Source: JAGOTT01 sp964450795
Lineage (GTDB): Bacteria > Patescibacteriota > Minisyncoccia > Moranbacterales > UBA1568
Length of the DNA stretch: 5,238 nt
Assembly: GCA_964450795.1 (NCBI GenBank)
Contig: CAYVDI010000050.1
Location: 1-5,238 of the forward strand
Direction of reading: 5' to 3'
The notes under the pieces were generated by a model, which ran no database searches, was not told where the DNA came from, and was given only the letters and a program-made list of their open reading frames with translations. Shown here in pieces: positions 1-4,867 of the stretch; the stretch's first letter is position 1; each line of letters starts with the position of its first letter. Both the position numbers and the translations under genes were made by a program.

Positions 1-1611
1 GGCGGATCGGGAATCGCCCGGGTGGAACTGGCCTCGGAAGGAACATCGGCGGATATCGAATGGAACGAAGGGACGAAGCCGATCCTGAAGGACTTCTTCG
101 AAGACGAATCGCGCAGGAAACTTTTCTACGACGCGAAGACGGCGATGCATGTGCTTGAAAAAGAGGAGGTGGCGCTTCGCGGTGTCGCGTTCGATGCGAT
201 GATAGCGGCGTATCTTCTGCAGGCCGGGACGCGTGCGGAATTCGATCACCTGGTCATCGCGGAATTCGGGGAGGAGGGACTCGAAAGAAGGGCGGAGTCG
301 CTCTTCCTGCTCTCGGAAAGGCTTTCCGGGAAAATGTCGGAAGTAAGCCGCGAACAGCTCCTGGAAACCCCGTCGTCAGGTGGTGGATGGAACATGGAAA
401 GGCTTTTTCGGGAAGTCGAGATGCCGCTTGTCCCGATTCTGGCCGCGATGGAAGTGAACGGGATCCGCCTCAATACGGACACGTTCAAAAAACTTTCGAA
501 CGAGCTCGGATCGGAGATCTCGGTGATCGAGAAGCGGATATACGATCTTGCGGGGCGCGAGTTCAACGTGAATTCGCCGAAACAGTTGGCGGAGGTGCTG
601 TTCGAGGATCTTCATATCCCGACGGCCGGCATCAAGAAGACGAAAACGGGGATCTCTACCGCATCGTCCGAGCTTCTGAAACTGAAGGAATATCCGATCG
701 TGGCGCTCGTGGAGGAGGAACGCGAGCTTTTCAAACTGAAGACGACGTACCTCGATGCGTTTCCCGCCCTGGTCGATGCCCGTTCGCGGATCCATACGAC
801 GTACAGCCAGGCGGTCGCCGCGACCGGGCGGCTTTCTTCGGTCAATCCGAATCTGCAGAACATTCCCGCGCGCGAGAAGTGGAGCGAGGCGATCCGGAGT
901 GCGTTTCAGGCGGAACCCGGGAACCTTCTCGTCGGTGTGGACTATTCGCAGATCGAACTTCGGGTGATGGCGCATCTTTCGGGCGACGCGAATCTCGTCT
1001 CCGCGTTCGAGCGGGGGATCGACGTGCATCGCGCGACGGCGATGGCGGTCTACGGCGTGTCATCGGAAGAGGTGACCCCAGACCAGCGTCGCGAGGCGAA
1101 GGTGTTCAATTTCGGACTCATGTACGGCATGAGCGCGTACGGGCTCGCGCAGAATCTCGGTGTCGATCAGAAGAAGGCGGCGGATTTCATCGCGATGTAT
1201 TTCGAGAAATTTCCCGGTGTCGCGAAGTATATGGAATCGATGAAGGCCTCCGCGAGGGAGCGCGGCTTCGTCGAGACCGAACTTGGGCGCCGTCGATACG
1301 TTCCCGAGATAGCGAGCTCCAATCCCGCGCTTGTCCGGGCCGGGGAGAGGATGGCGATCAATATGCCGGTGCAGGGACTCGCGGCGGATATCATGAAACT
1401 CGCCATGCTTCGTGCGGAACGGCTGGTTTCGCGGTATGATGGTCGGGCGAAGATGCTTCTTCAGGTGCACGACGAGCTCATCTTCGAGGTCGAGGAAAGC
1501 CTTGCTGAAACATTCGCGGCGGAAGTGAAGGCGGAGATGGAAGCGGCGCATGTGCTCCGCGTCCCGCTCATCGCCGAGGTGGCGATCGGAAAAAACTGGG
1601 GGGAGATCTGA
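1..1611 (+). CDS. polA: DNA polymerase I, C-terminal part (5'-truncated by window edge)
   Basis: This is a family A DNA polymerase, which fills gaps and replaces RNA primers during replication and repair. The frame is open from base 1, so the N-terminus (5' nuclease region, if present, and exonuclease motif I) lies outside the window; the GTG at 22 and later ATGs are internal. About 130 codons of a 3'-5' exonuclease-like fold come first (FYDAKTAM near 127-150, then FDAMIAAYLL). The full polymerase domain follows: TGRLSS..PNLQNIP at 823-867, motif A DYSQIELR at 940-963, motif B RREAKVFNFGLMYG at 1087-1128, and motif C QVHDE at 1462-1476. All key residues are present: the two metal-binding aspartates (codons 940 and 1471), the motif A glutamate (955), and the motif B Arg, Lys, Phe and Tyr. 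Phe at the E. coli F762 position predicts discrimination against dideoxynucleotides. The end, GKNWGEI, is typical of the family. The exonuclease domain appears degenerate. It ends at TGA just before a terminator and converges on the next gene. Confidence 0.96.
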   Translation, partial: GGSGIARVELASEGTSADIEWNEGTKPILKDFFEDESRRKLFYDAKTAMHVLEKEEVALRGVAFDAMIAAYLLQAGTRAEFDHLVIAEFGEEGLERRAESLFLLSERLSGKMSEVSREQLLETPSSGGGWNMERLFREVEMPLVPILAAMEVNGIRLNTDTFKKLSNELGSEISVIEKRIYDLAGREFNVNSPKQLAEVLFEDLHIPTAGIKKTKTGISTASSELLKLKEYPIVALVEEERELFKLKTTYLDAFPALVDARSRIHTTYSQAVAATGRLSSVNPNLQNIPAREKWSEAIRSAFQAEPGNLLVGVDYSQIELRVMAHLSGDANLVSAFERGIDVHRATAMAVYGVSSEEVTPDQRREAKVFNFGLMYGMSAYGLAQNLGVDQKKAADFIAMYFEKFPGVAKYMESMKASARERGFVETELGRRRYVPEIASSNPALVRAGERMAINMPVQGLAADIMKLAMLRAERLVSRYDGRAKMLLQVHDELIFEVEESLAETFAAEVKAEMEAAHVLRVPLIAEVAIGKNWGEI

Positions 1612-1656
1612 GAAATGGAAAGCGGAAATCTCAAAATGAAAAATTGTAGGCAAAAT

Positions 1657-1681
1657 AAAAACTCCCGGTCCGGGAGTTTTT
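1657..1681. terminator. Bidirectional rho-independent terminator between polA and the convergent gene
   Basis: The arms AAAAACTCCC (1657-1666) and GGGAGTTTTT (1672-1681) are perfectly complementary around GGTCC. The stem has an A-tract before it and a T-tract after it, so it works in both directions. It lies 45 bases after the polA stop and directly abuts the TAG stop (1683-1685) of the - strand zinc-ribbon gene, so it probably serves both convergent transcripts. Confidence 0.88.
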
Positions 1682-1682
1682 T

Positions 1683-1994
1683 CTATGATATGAATTCGCT
1701 GATATTCCGTATCCGTAGCTTTCTCTCTGTGTCGATCGGTGTCTTGTCGGGGCAGTCCGGGCAGGCGTCTGTTTCCAGGTAATCACCATCGTTTATGTCA
1801 TTGTGAGGGATGTTGTTCTCATCGAGAAACGACACATTCACCTCTGCGATCATTCCGCATCTCGTACAGAATTCACGCATGACCGATTCTTTCGATTCGA
1901 GCGGGGAAAGGATGATTTGGATATCCGGTCTGTCCGCCTGGGACGGCTTTCGCTCGATTGTTCGTCCGAGAAGGGCCTCAGGAAATTCGTTCAT
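1683..1994 (-). CDS. Small protein with a four-cysteine zinc-ribbon-like motif, function unknown
   Basis: This is a 103-aa protein of no family I recognise. Two CxxC knuckles are clear: FCTRCG (Cys43, Cys46) and DACPDC (Cys78, Cys81), 31 residues apart. This spacing fits a zinc ribbon or rubredoxin-like zinc site. The stretch between them is acidic and rich in Asn and Asp; the N-terminal 38 residues resemble neither knuckle. No signal peptide or membrane segment is visible, so it is probably cytoplasmic. The ATG at 1992-1994 lies inside the last codons of the upstream gene (17-base overlap). No good Shine-Dalgarno precedes it, which suggests translational coupling. A later Met at residue 39, just before the first CxxC, is a possible but weaker start. 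It may bind nucleic acid or a partner encoded by its neighbour, but nothing in the sequence proves this. Confidence 0.75.
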   Translation of the reverse strand: MNEFPEALLGRTIERKPSQADRPDIQIILSPLESKESVMREFCTRCGMIAEVNVSFLDENNIPHNDINDGDYLETDACPDCPDKTPIDTERKLRIRNISEFIS

Positions 1995-2583
1995 AGGGCT
2001 TGTTGATATCTTTTTCCGGGATAAATGTTTTTTCGATCTGTCTGCCGGTAAGTTTGTTGAAGATGAACGATGCGGCGGTCTTCGCGACGCGTTCGATGAT
2101 GTCGTCGAATTTTCCGGCGCCGATATCTTTGGTGAACATTTCGACGTCGATCTGTCCGACGCTGAACAGTATGTCCGCTTTCCAATCGTCTTTTTTCGGT
2201 TTCATGGTTATGTCGAGAGTTATGCGGACCGGATCCTTTCCGGCGACATCGAACTCAATAAACGCATCGACTCCATGATATTGGTCGAGCGGGGATCCGA
2301 CGGACGTATAAAATTTGAGATTCTTGTGCAGTTCCTGCGGAAGCCTTGGCATCGCACGAAGAACGGCATCGCGGAGTTTTTTCGCAAAGACAGGGCTTGG
2401 CTCGATCGGGTCTTCCCATGGTTGGTGATCCTTCGCAAGTTTGATCGACGCGGCGTAGGGAATATACCTTCCCTCCACAAGTTCCGTTCTTGGAAGATCT
2501 ACCGAGCCCATGACGCGCTCCGCCGATTTTCCGATTCCCTCACGAAGTCCATTGTCCTGCCAACCGGTGTTCTCGTAACGCAT
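1978..2583 (-). CDS. Hypothetical protein, 201 aa, possibly PD-(D/E)XK-like
   Basis: The product is soluble, with no signal peptide or membrane segment, and I do not recognise a named family. The frame stays open to an ATG at 2680-2682, but the first 33 codons would then translate through the terminator of the upstream gene, so I start at the ATG at 2581-2583 (MRYENTGWQD). GAGAAG lies 9 bases before it. A second candidate, Met25 at 2509-2511, has GGAG 6 bases upstream. The N-terminal third is mixed and polar. Residues 63-90 look helical and basic. The central part reads HGVDAFIEF (103-111), ITLDITMK (121-128) and KADILFSV (135-142): beta strands with Asp106, Asp124 and Lys128. That order loosely recalls the PD-(D/E)XK nuclease core, but the D-x-K spacing is not canonical (DIT, with Lys two residues further on). 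Residues 143-201 look helical. It overlaps the downstream zinc-ribbon gene by 17 bases, so the two are probably co-translated. Confidence 0.76.
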   Translation of the reverse strand: MRYENTGWQDNGLREGIGKSAERVMGSVDLPRTELVEGRYIPYAASIKLAKDHQPWEDPIEPSPVFAKKLRDAVLRAMPRLPQELHKNLKFYTSVGSPLDQYHGVDAFIEFDVAGKDPVRITLDITMKPKKDDWKADILFSVGQIDVEMFTKDIGAGKFDDIIERVAKTAASFIFNKLTGRQIEKTFIPEKDINKPYERIS

Positions 2584-2602
2584 AGATTTTTGCTTCTCTG
2601 TC

Positions 2603-2631
2603 AAAATAACATTTTGGGTCGGAAATGGAAA
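2603..2631 (-). promoter_or_regulatory. Possible promoter for the 201-aa / zinc-ribbon pair
   Basis: Read on the - strand there is TTTCCA (2631-2626), a 17-base spacer, then TATTTT (2608-2603). Each box matches consensus at 4 of 6 positions. It sits just after the preceding terminator and before the chosen start at 2583. The expected transcript start falls close to the candidate ribosome site, so the call is weak. Confidence 0.3.
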
Positions 2632-2635
2632 GAAA

Positions 2636-2659
2636 AAACCCGGCCGTTCGGTCGGGTTT
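2636..2659 (-). terminator. Rho-independent terminator of the 116-aa gene
   Basis: A 10-bp stem (AAACCCGGCC pairing with GGTCGGGTTT, one G-T wobble) closes a 4-base loop. On the - strand it is followed by a run of T (complement of A 2633-2638). It begins 19 bases after the stop of the 116-aa gene. A T-rich stretch also follows on the + strand, so it could work in both directions. It is nearly identical to the element at 3101-3126. Confidence 0.85.
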
Positions 2660-2678
2660 CGTTTTCTCGTGAGCGGAG

Positions 2679-3029
2679 TCAAAGAGCTTCTTCGCTCGGT
2701 TGCTTGGCCGCATCCGTTATGCTCGTGAGCATGGAGATCAATTCGGCGGCAGCATCCCGTATCTCCTTGATCGACGGTTCGTGGTCATTGGCATCCCCAT
2801 CCTCGACGGCTTCCATCGCGGCCAACTCGAGCCTTTCATGGAAACTGTCGACCAGGCGGACGAGTCCTTCCTTCGTTCCCGTCCGTTTTCCGTCAGCCGG
2901 ATGTTCGAATTCCAGAACCGTTCCATCGCCGAGCCTGAGTATGTGGATCCGGGTCGTCTCAACGGTCTTTGAAAGCCGATCCCTTAGCCGGTTCAGACAA
3001 TCGTCGAACGTATCTTCAAATGAGCTCAT
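2679..3029 (-). CDS. Hypothetical acidic protein, 116 aa
   Basis: I do not recognise this protein. It is acidic and largely helical: an N-terminal helix (SFEDTFDDCLNRLRDRLSKTVE), a short strand-like section (RIHILRLGDGTVLEFEHP, about residues 27-44), then a long helical part and an Ala/Glu-rich tail. There is one Cys (residue 11) and no membrane segment or signal peptide, so it is probably cytoplasmic. The start is well supported: AAGGAG lies 5 bases before the ATG at 3027-3029. A candidate promoter precedes it and a strong terminator follows the TGA stop, so it looks like a one-gene transcription unit. Overlapping frames on the + strand lack these signals. The small strand-loop-strand section could be a simple ligand or partner binding surface, but that is a guess. 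Confidence 0.74.
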   Translation of the reverse strand: MSSFEDTFDDCLNRLRDRLSKTVETTRIHILRLGDGTVLEFEHPADGKRTGTKEGLVRLVDSFHERLELAAMEAVEDGDANDHEPSIKEIRDAAAELISMLTSITDAAKQPSEEAL

Positions 3030-3034
3030 TTCAG

Positions 3035-3040
3035 CTCCTT
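3035..3040 (-). promoter_or_regulatory. Shine-Dalgarno deciding the start of the 116-aa gene
   Basis: On the - strand AAGGAG precedes the ATG (3027-3029) by 5 bases. This is the strongest ribosome site in the - strand block and supports both the start and the reality of the gene. Confidence 0.8.
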
Positions 3041-3061
3041 CCGTGTGTTAAGGAACAATCC

Positions 3062-3089
3062 TTTCTATCACATGCCGGAGGAAAGTCAA
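3062..3089 (-). promoter_or_regulatory. Candidate promoter of the 116-aa gene
   Basis: On the - strand TTGACT (3089-3084) is followed after 16 bases by TAGAAA (3067-3062). The -35 box matches 5 of 6 and the -10 box 4 of 6. The expected transcript start near 3055 leaves a leader of about 26 bases that contains the AAGGAG site. It lies between the upstream terminator and the gene, where a promoter is expected. Confidence 0.48.
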
Positions 3090-3100
3090 TGGACATTTGA

Positions 3101-3126
3101 AAACCCGGCCGTTTTCGGTCGGGTTT
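3101..3126 (-). terminator. Rho-independent terminator of the 107-aa gene
   Basis: A 10-bp stem (AAACCCGGCC with GGTCGGGTTT, one G-T wobble) closes a GTTTTC loop. On the - strand it runs into TTTT and starts 20 bases after the TGA stop of the 107-aa gene. The T run is short. On the + strand TTTCGTTTC follows, so some activity in that direction is possible. It is a near copy of the terminator at 2636-2659. Confidence 0.8.
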
Positions 3127-3145
3127 CGTTTCGGGGGAGATCGGT

Positions 3146-3469
3146 TCAGTGCGCGCAGGAACGCTTCGCGCGGATGGTCGTTTCGCGGCCGCGAGTCCGG
3201 TGCCGGTGTGCCTGCGTGAACAGCCGGATGAACGTGCGGAACGTTTCCTGGACGAGCTCCTTCGCCTTGTGGGTGAGGCTTTCAAGGATCTTCTCGGCGT
3301 GTTCCTTGAGTTGGCGAAGATTCGTACTGTCATGCTTCTGGAGCGCTTTCCCGGATTTGGCGTGTTCGGTGAGCTTTCCGATCGCCGTCTCCAAGCGTTC
3401 CTTGAGGGTCTTTGCCACGTCGACCGAAGAAGGGAAACCGCAAGCGTTCGCCGTCATTGCAATAGCCAT
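3146..3469 (-). CDS. Hypothetical helical protein, 107 aa, basic C-terminus
   Basis: I recognise no family. After a short N-terminal part (MAIAMTANACGFPSS) the product is almost wholly helical and charged from residue 16 to about 88, with heptad-like Leu and Ile positions (VAKTLKERLETAIGKL, NLRQLKEHAEKILESL), so a helical bundle or coiled coil is likely. The last 20 residues are strongly basic (HRHRTRGRETTIRAKR), which could bind nucleic acid or the membrane surface. No transmembrane segment or signal peptide is evident. The ATG at 3467-3469 is preceded by AGGAG at 7 bases. A good promoter lies upstream and a terminator downstream, so it looks like a single-gene unit. The + strand frame over the same bases lacks these signals and I consider it a shadow. 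The gene diverges from the DUF3048 gene. Confidence 0.73.
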   Translation of the reverse strand: MAIAMTANACGFPSSVDVAKTLKERLETAIGKLTEHAKSGKALQKHDSTNLRQLKEHAEKILESLTHKAKELVQETFRTFIRLFTQAHRHRTRGRETTIRAKRSCAH

Positions 3470-3476
3470 GGAACAT

Positions 3477-3481
3477 CTCCT
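3477..3481 (-). promoter_or_regulatory. Shine-Dalgarno of the 107-aa gene
   Basis: AGGAG on the - strand lies 7 bases before the ATG at 3467-3469. It favours this Met over Met5 four codons further in. Confidence 0.7.
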
Positions 3482-3498
3482 GTTTCGAGTTGATGGAA

Positions 3499-3515
3499 GG
3501 TACTACTGGTACTAC
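3499..3515. repeat. Tandem GGTACTAC direct repeat at the - strand transcription start
   Basis: GGTACTAC occurs at 3499-3506 and again at 3508-3515, separated by one T. Each copy contains the palindrome GTAC. The expected start of the - strand transcript (near 3516) falls at the edge of the repeat, so it occupies roughly +1 to +17 of that RNA. A repressor operator or a leader RNA element are both possible; neither is shown. Confidence 0.6.
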
Positions 3516-3522
3516 AGCATCC

Positions 3523-3551
3523 AATAAACAACATGGGATGGTTCCTGTCAA
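3523..3551 (-). promoter_or_regulatory. Promoter of the 107-aa gene
   Basis: On the - strand a perfect TTGACA (3551-3546) is followed, after exactly 17 bases, by TTTATT (3528-3523; 4 of 6). The expected start near 3516 gives a leader of about 46 bases before the ATG. This is the best sigma70-type promoter in the window. Confidence 0.68.
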
Positions 3552-3561
3552 GCGCGCCGTA

Positions 3562-3570
3562 TGCTACAAT
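3562..3570 (+). promoter_or_regulatory. Extended -10 promoter of the DUF3048 gene
   Basis: TGCTACAAT gives a TGn extension plus TACAAT (5 of 6). No good -35 stands 16-18 bases upstream, as is common for extended -10 promoters. The expected start near 3577 gives a leader of about 20 bases before the ATG at 3598. The -35 zone of this promoter coincides with the TTGACA of the divergent - strand promoter. Confidence 0.6.
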
Positions 3571-3597
3571 AGCATTCGTAAAACATTCGAAAAACAT

Positions 3598-4791
3598 ATG
3601 CAAGGAAGACAGAAGGTCGTGATCGCGCTTGCGGCGATGGTCATTGCCGGGCTCGTAGTGTATTTCTCGTACGGCCGCGACGCTATCCGCCGCGCGCAGG
3701 TGGAACGGCTCACGATCGAAAACGCCCCGACGGTGAAGGAGCCGACCGCCCCGGTGAATGCCGGAAACGTGAGTCCGATCAGCGGGATCGCGTGCGAGCA
3801 CTGGAACCGGCGTCCGTTCGCGGTCATGCAGCCGGTGGACAGGCAGGCGCGCCCGGTCGCCGGGTTCTCGCAGGCGGACATGGTGTTCGAGATGCCGAAC
3901 CCTGCCGAGGGAATCTTCACGACGCGGCTCCTCGGCGTGTATCTCTGTGACATGCCGGAAGAGATCGGCGCGATGCGGAGCGCACGGCACGACTATATTA
4001 ACGTGGCGAAGGGGCTCGACGCGATCTTCGTCGGGTGGGGCGGGTCGGCGTTCGCGATCAAGAAACTCAATGACGGCGTCATCGACAACATCGACTGTAA
4101 CGGTCAGGGAGGGAAGAAGGCGCCGGAGTGCTGTTTCCGGAAGGAGCGGACGGGACTCATGCGCGTCGAGGATACCGGGTTCGCGAAAGGTCAGGCGCTC
4201 CTCGATTGCGCGGAGAAATTCGGATATCGGATGGAGTCGAAATTTGCGGGTTATCAGCACAAGGAGGACGCACCGATGGATGATCGGCCGACGAGCGGAC
4301 ATCTCCGTGTCGGATACCCCGGCATCATGGAGGCGGAATACGACTATGATCGTGATTCGAACTCGTATCTCCGCACCTGGGGGAATGAGCCGGATAACGA
4401 CCGGAACGGCGGGAAGCGGATCGCTCCGAAGAACATCGTCGTCATGACGGCGGAGAACGAGCAGATCCTGGCGAATGTCGATTATGTCGCGCGTGGCGTG
4501 CAGGATCCGTGGGGCGGGCTCGAGGAATGGGAGAAGGTCGGACCGAAGAACATTTCCGGGCGGTACAACAACCTGCAGATGGGCGATCCGTGGTTCGATA
4601 CGAAGGATTCCGGGAGTGCGAGATATTTCATGAACGGGAAGGAATACCGCGGAACGTGGAAGAAATCGAAGACTTCCGCTGAAAGCAGACTGACGTTCCT
4701 CGACGAGTCGGGGAACGAGGTGAAATTCGTTCCGGGGCAGATCTGGGTCGAAGTGGTGATTCCGGAGCAGGAAGTCGAGTGGCGAGGGTAG
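3598..4791 (+). CDS. Membrane-anchored DUF3048 (YerB-like) protein
   Basis: This 397-aa protein belongs to the DUF3048 family, whose best-known member is the Bacillus lipoprotein YerB; the molecular function is not established. The reading frame extends back to 3490, but those 36 codons cross the promoter and repeat, so I choose the ATG at 3598, which starts a membrane anchor (MQGRQK, then hydrophobic residues 7-24). There is no lipobox Cys, so it is probably a single-pass protein facing outward and not a lipoprotein. No Shine-Dalgarno precedes this ATG. Family signs: SPISGIACEHWNRRPFAVM (residues 59-77), ARPVAGFSQADMVFEMP (84-100), EGIFTTRLLGVY (104-115), EEIGAMRSAR (121-130), WGGSAFAIKKL (147-157), then a C-terminal part with MNGKEYRGTWKKS and FVPGQIWVEVV. 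Six cysteines (66, 117, 167, 178, 179, 204) lie outside the membrane. The segment after RKERTGLMR lacks the Pro-His-Asn motif I expect there. A terminator follows the stop. Confidence 0.9.
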   Translation: MQGRQKVVIALAAMVIAGLVVYFSYGRDAIRRAQVERLTIENAPTVKEPTAPVNAGNVSPISGIACEHWNRRPFAVMQPVDRQARPVAGFSQADMVFEMPNPAEGIFTTRLLGVYLCDMPEEIGAMRSARHDYINVAKGLDAIFVGWGGSAFAIKKLNDGVIDNIDCNGQGGKKAPECCFRKERTGLMRVEDTGFAKGQALLDCAEKFGYRMESKFAGYQHKEDAPMDDRPTSGHLRVGYPGIMEAEYDYDRDSNSYLRTWGNEPDNDRNGGKRIAPKNIVVMTAENEQILANVDYVARGVQDPWGGLEEWEKVGPKNISGRYNNLQMGDPWFDTKDSGSARYFMNGKEYRGTWKKSKTSAESRLTFLDESGNEVKFVPGQIWVEVVIPEQEVEWRG

Positions 4792-4813
4792 GATATTTTT
4801 CTTCGGATACGGA

Positions 4814-4835
4814 GGGCGGCGGAAGCCGCCCTTTT
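4814..4835 (+). terminator. Rho-independent terminator of the DUF3048 gene
   Basis: GGGCGGC (4814-4820) pairs perfectly with GCCGCCC (4825-4831) around a GGAA tetraloop, and TTTT follows (4832-4835). It begins 22 bases after the TAG stop of the DUF3048 gene. The T run is short, so some read-through into holA is possible. Confidence 0.82.
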
Positions 4836-4839
4836 CGTG

Positions 4840-4845
4840 TATAAT
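4840..4845 (+). promoter_or_regulatory. TATAAT element, likely -10 box of the holA-like gene
   Basis: A perfect TATAAT lies 22 bases before the ATG, with the expected transcript start near 4852. A matching -35 would fall inside the preceding terminator stem (4817-4822, CGGCGG) and is not recognisable. TG lies directly before the box but without the spacer base of a true extended -10. Confidence 0.5.
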
Positions 4846-4856
4846 GGGGGAGTTTC

Positions 4857-4861
4857 AGGGA
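4857..4861 (+). promoter_or_regulatory. Shine-Dalgarno of the holA-like gene
   Basis: AGGGA lies 6 bases before the ATG at 4868 and fixes the start of the truncated gene. Confidence 0.65.
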
Positions 4862-4867
4862 AATATC

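Noticed and set aside
376..1653. Long - strand frames (376-1029, 1060-1653) and a + strand frame (387-1439) inside polA
   Set aside because: They are the shadow of a well-conserved polA. Their products are rich in Arg, His and Asp repeats typical of the wrong frame of GC-rich coding DNA.
1615..1656. A small + strand frame starting with the ATG at 1615
   Set aside because: It runs through the terminator hairpin, has no ribosome site of its own and no protein-like composition.
2599..2604. A perfect TTGACA on the - strand before the 201-aa gene
   Set aside because: At 16-18 bases downstream only GCGTTA-like bases appear, and these fall inside the coding start. Not usable as a -35 unless translation begins further in.
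1810..3051. A 413-codon + strand frame over the - strand genes
   Set aside because: It crosses a terminator, several gene boundaries and start signals of the - strand genes, has no ribosome site, and resembles no known protein.
3149..3493. A 114-codon + strand frame opposite the 107-aa gene
   Set aside because: No promoter, ribosome site or terminator on that strand, whereas the - strand gene has all three.
3454..4302. A 282-codon - strand frame opposite DUF3048
   Set aside because: Arg/His/Asp-rich composition typical of antisense to GC-rich coding sequence; DUF3048 motifs on the + strand are clear.
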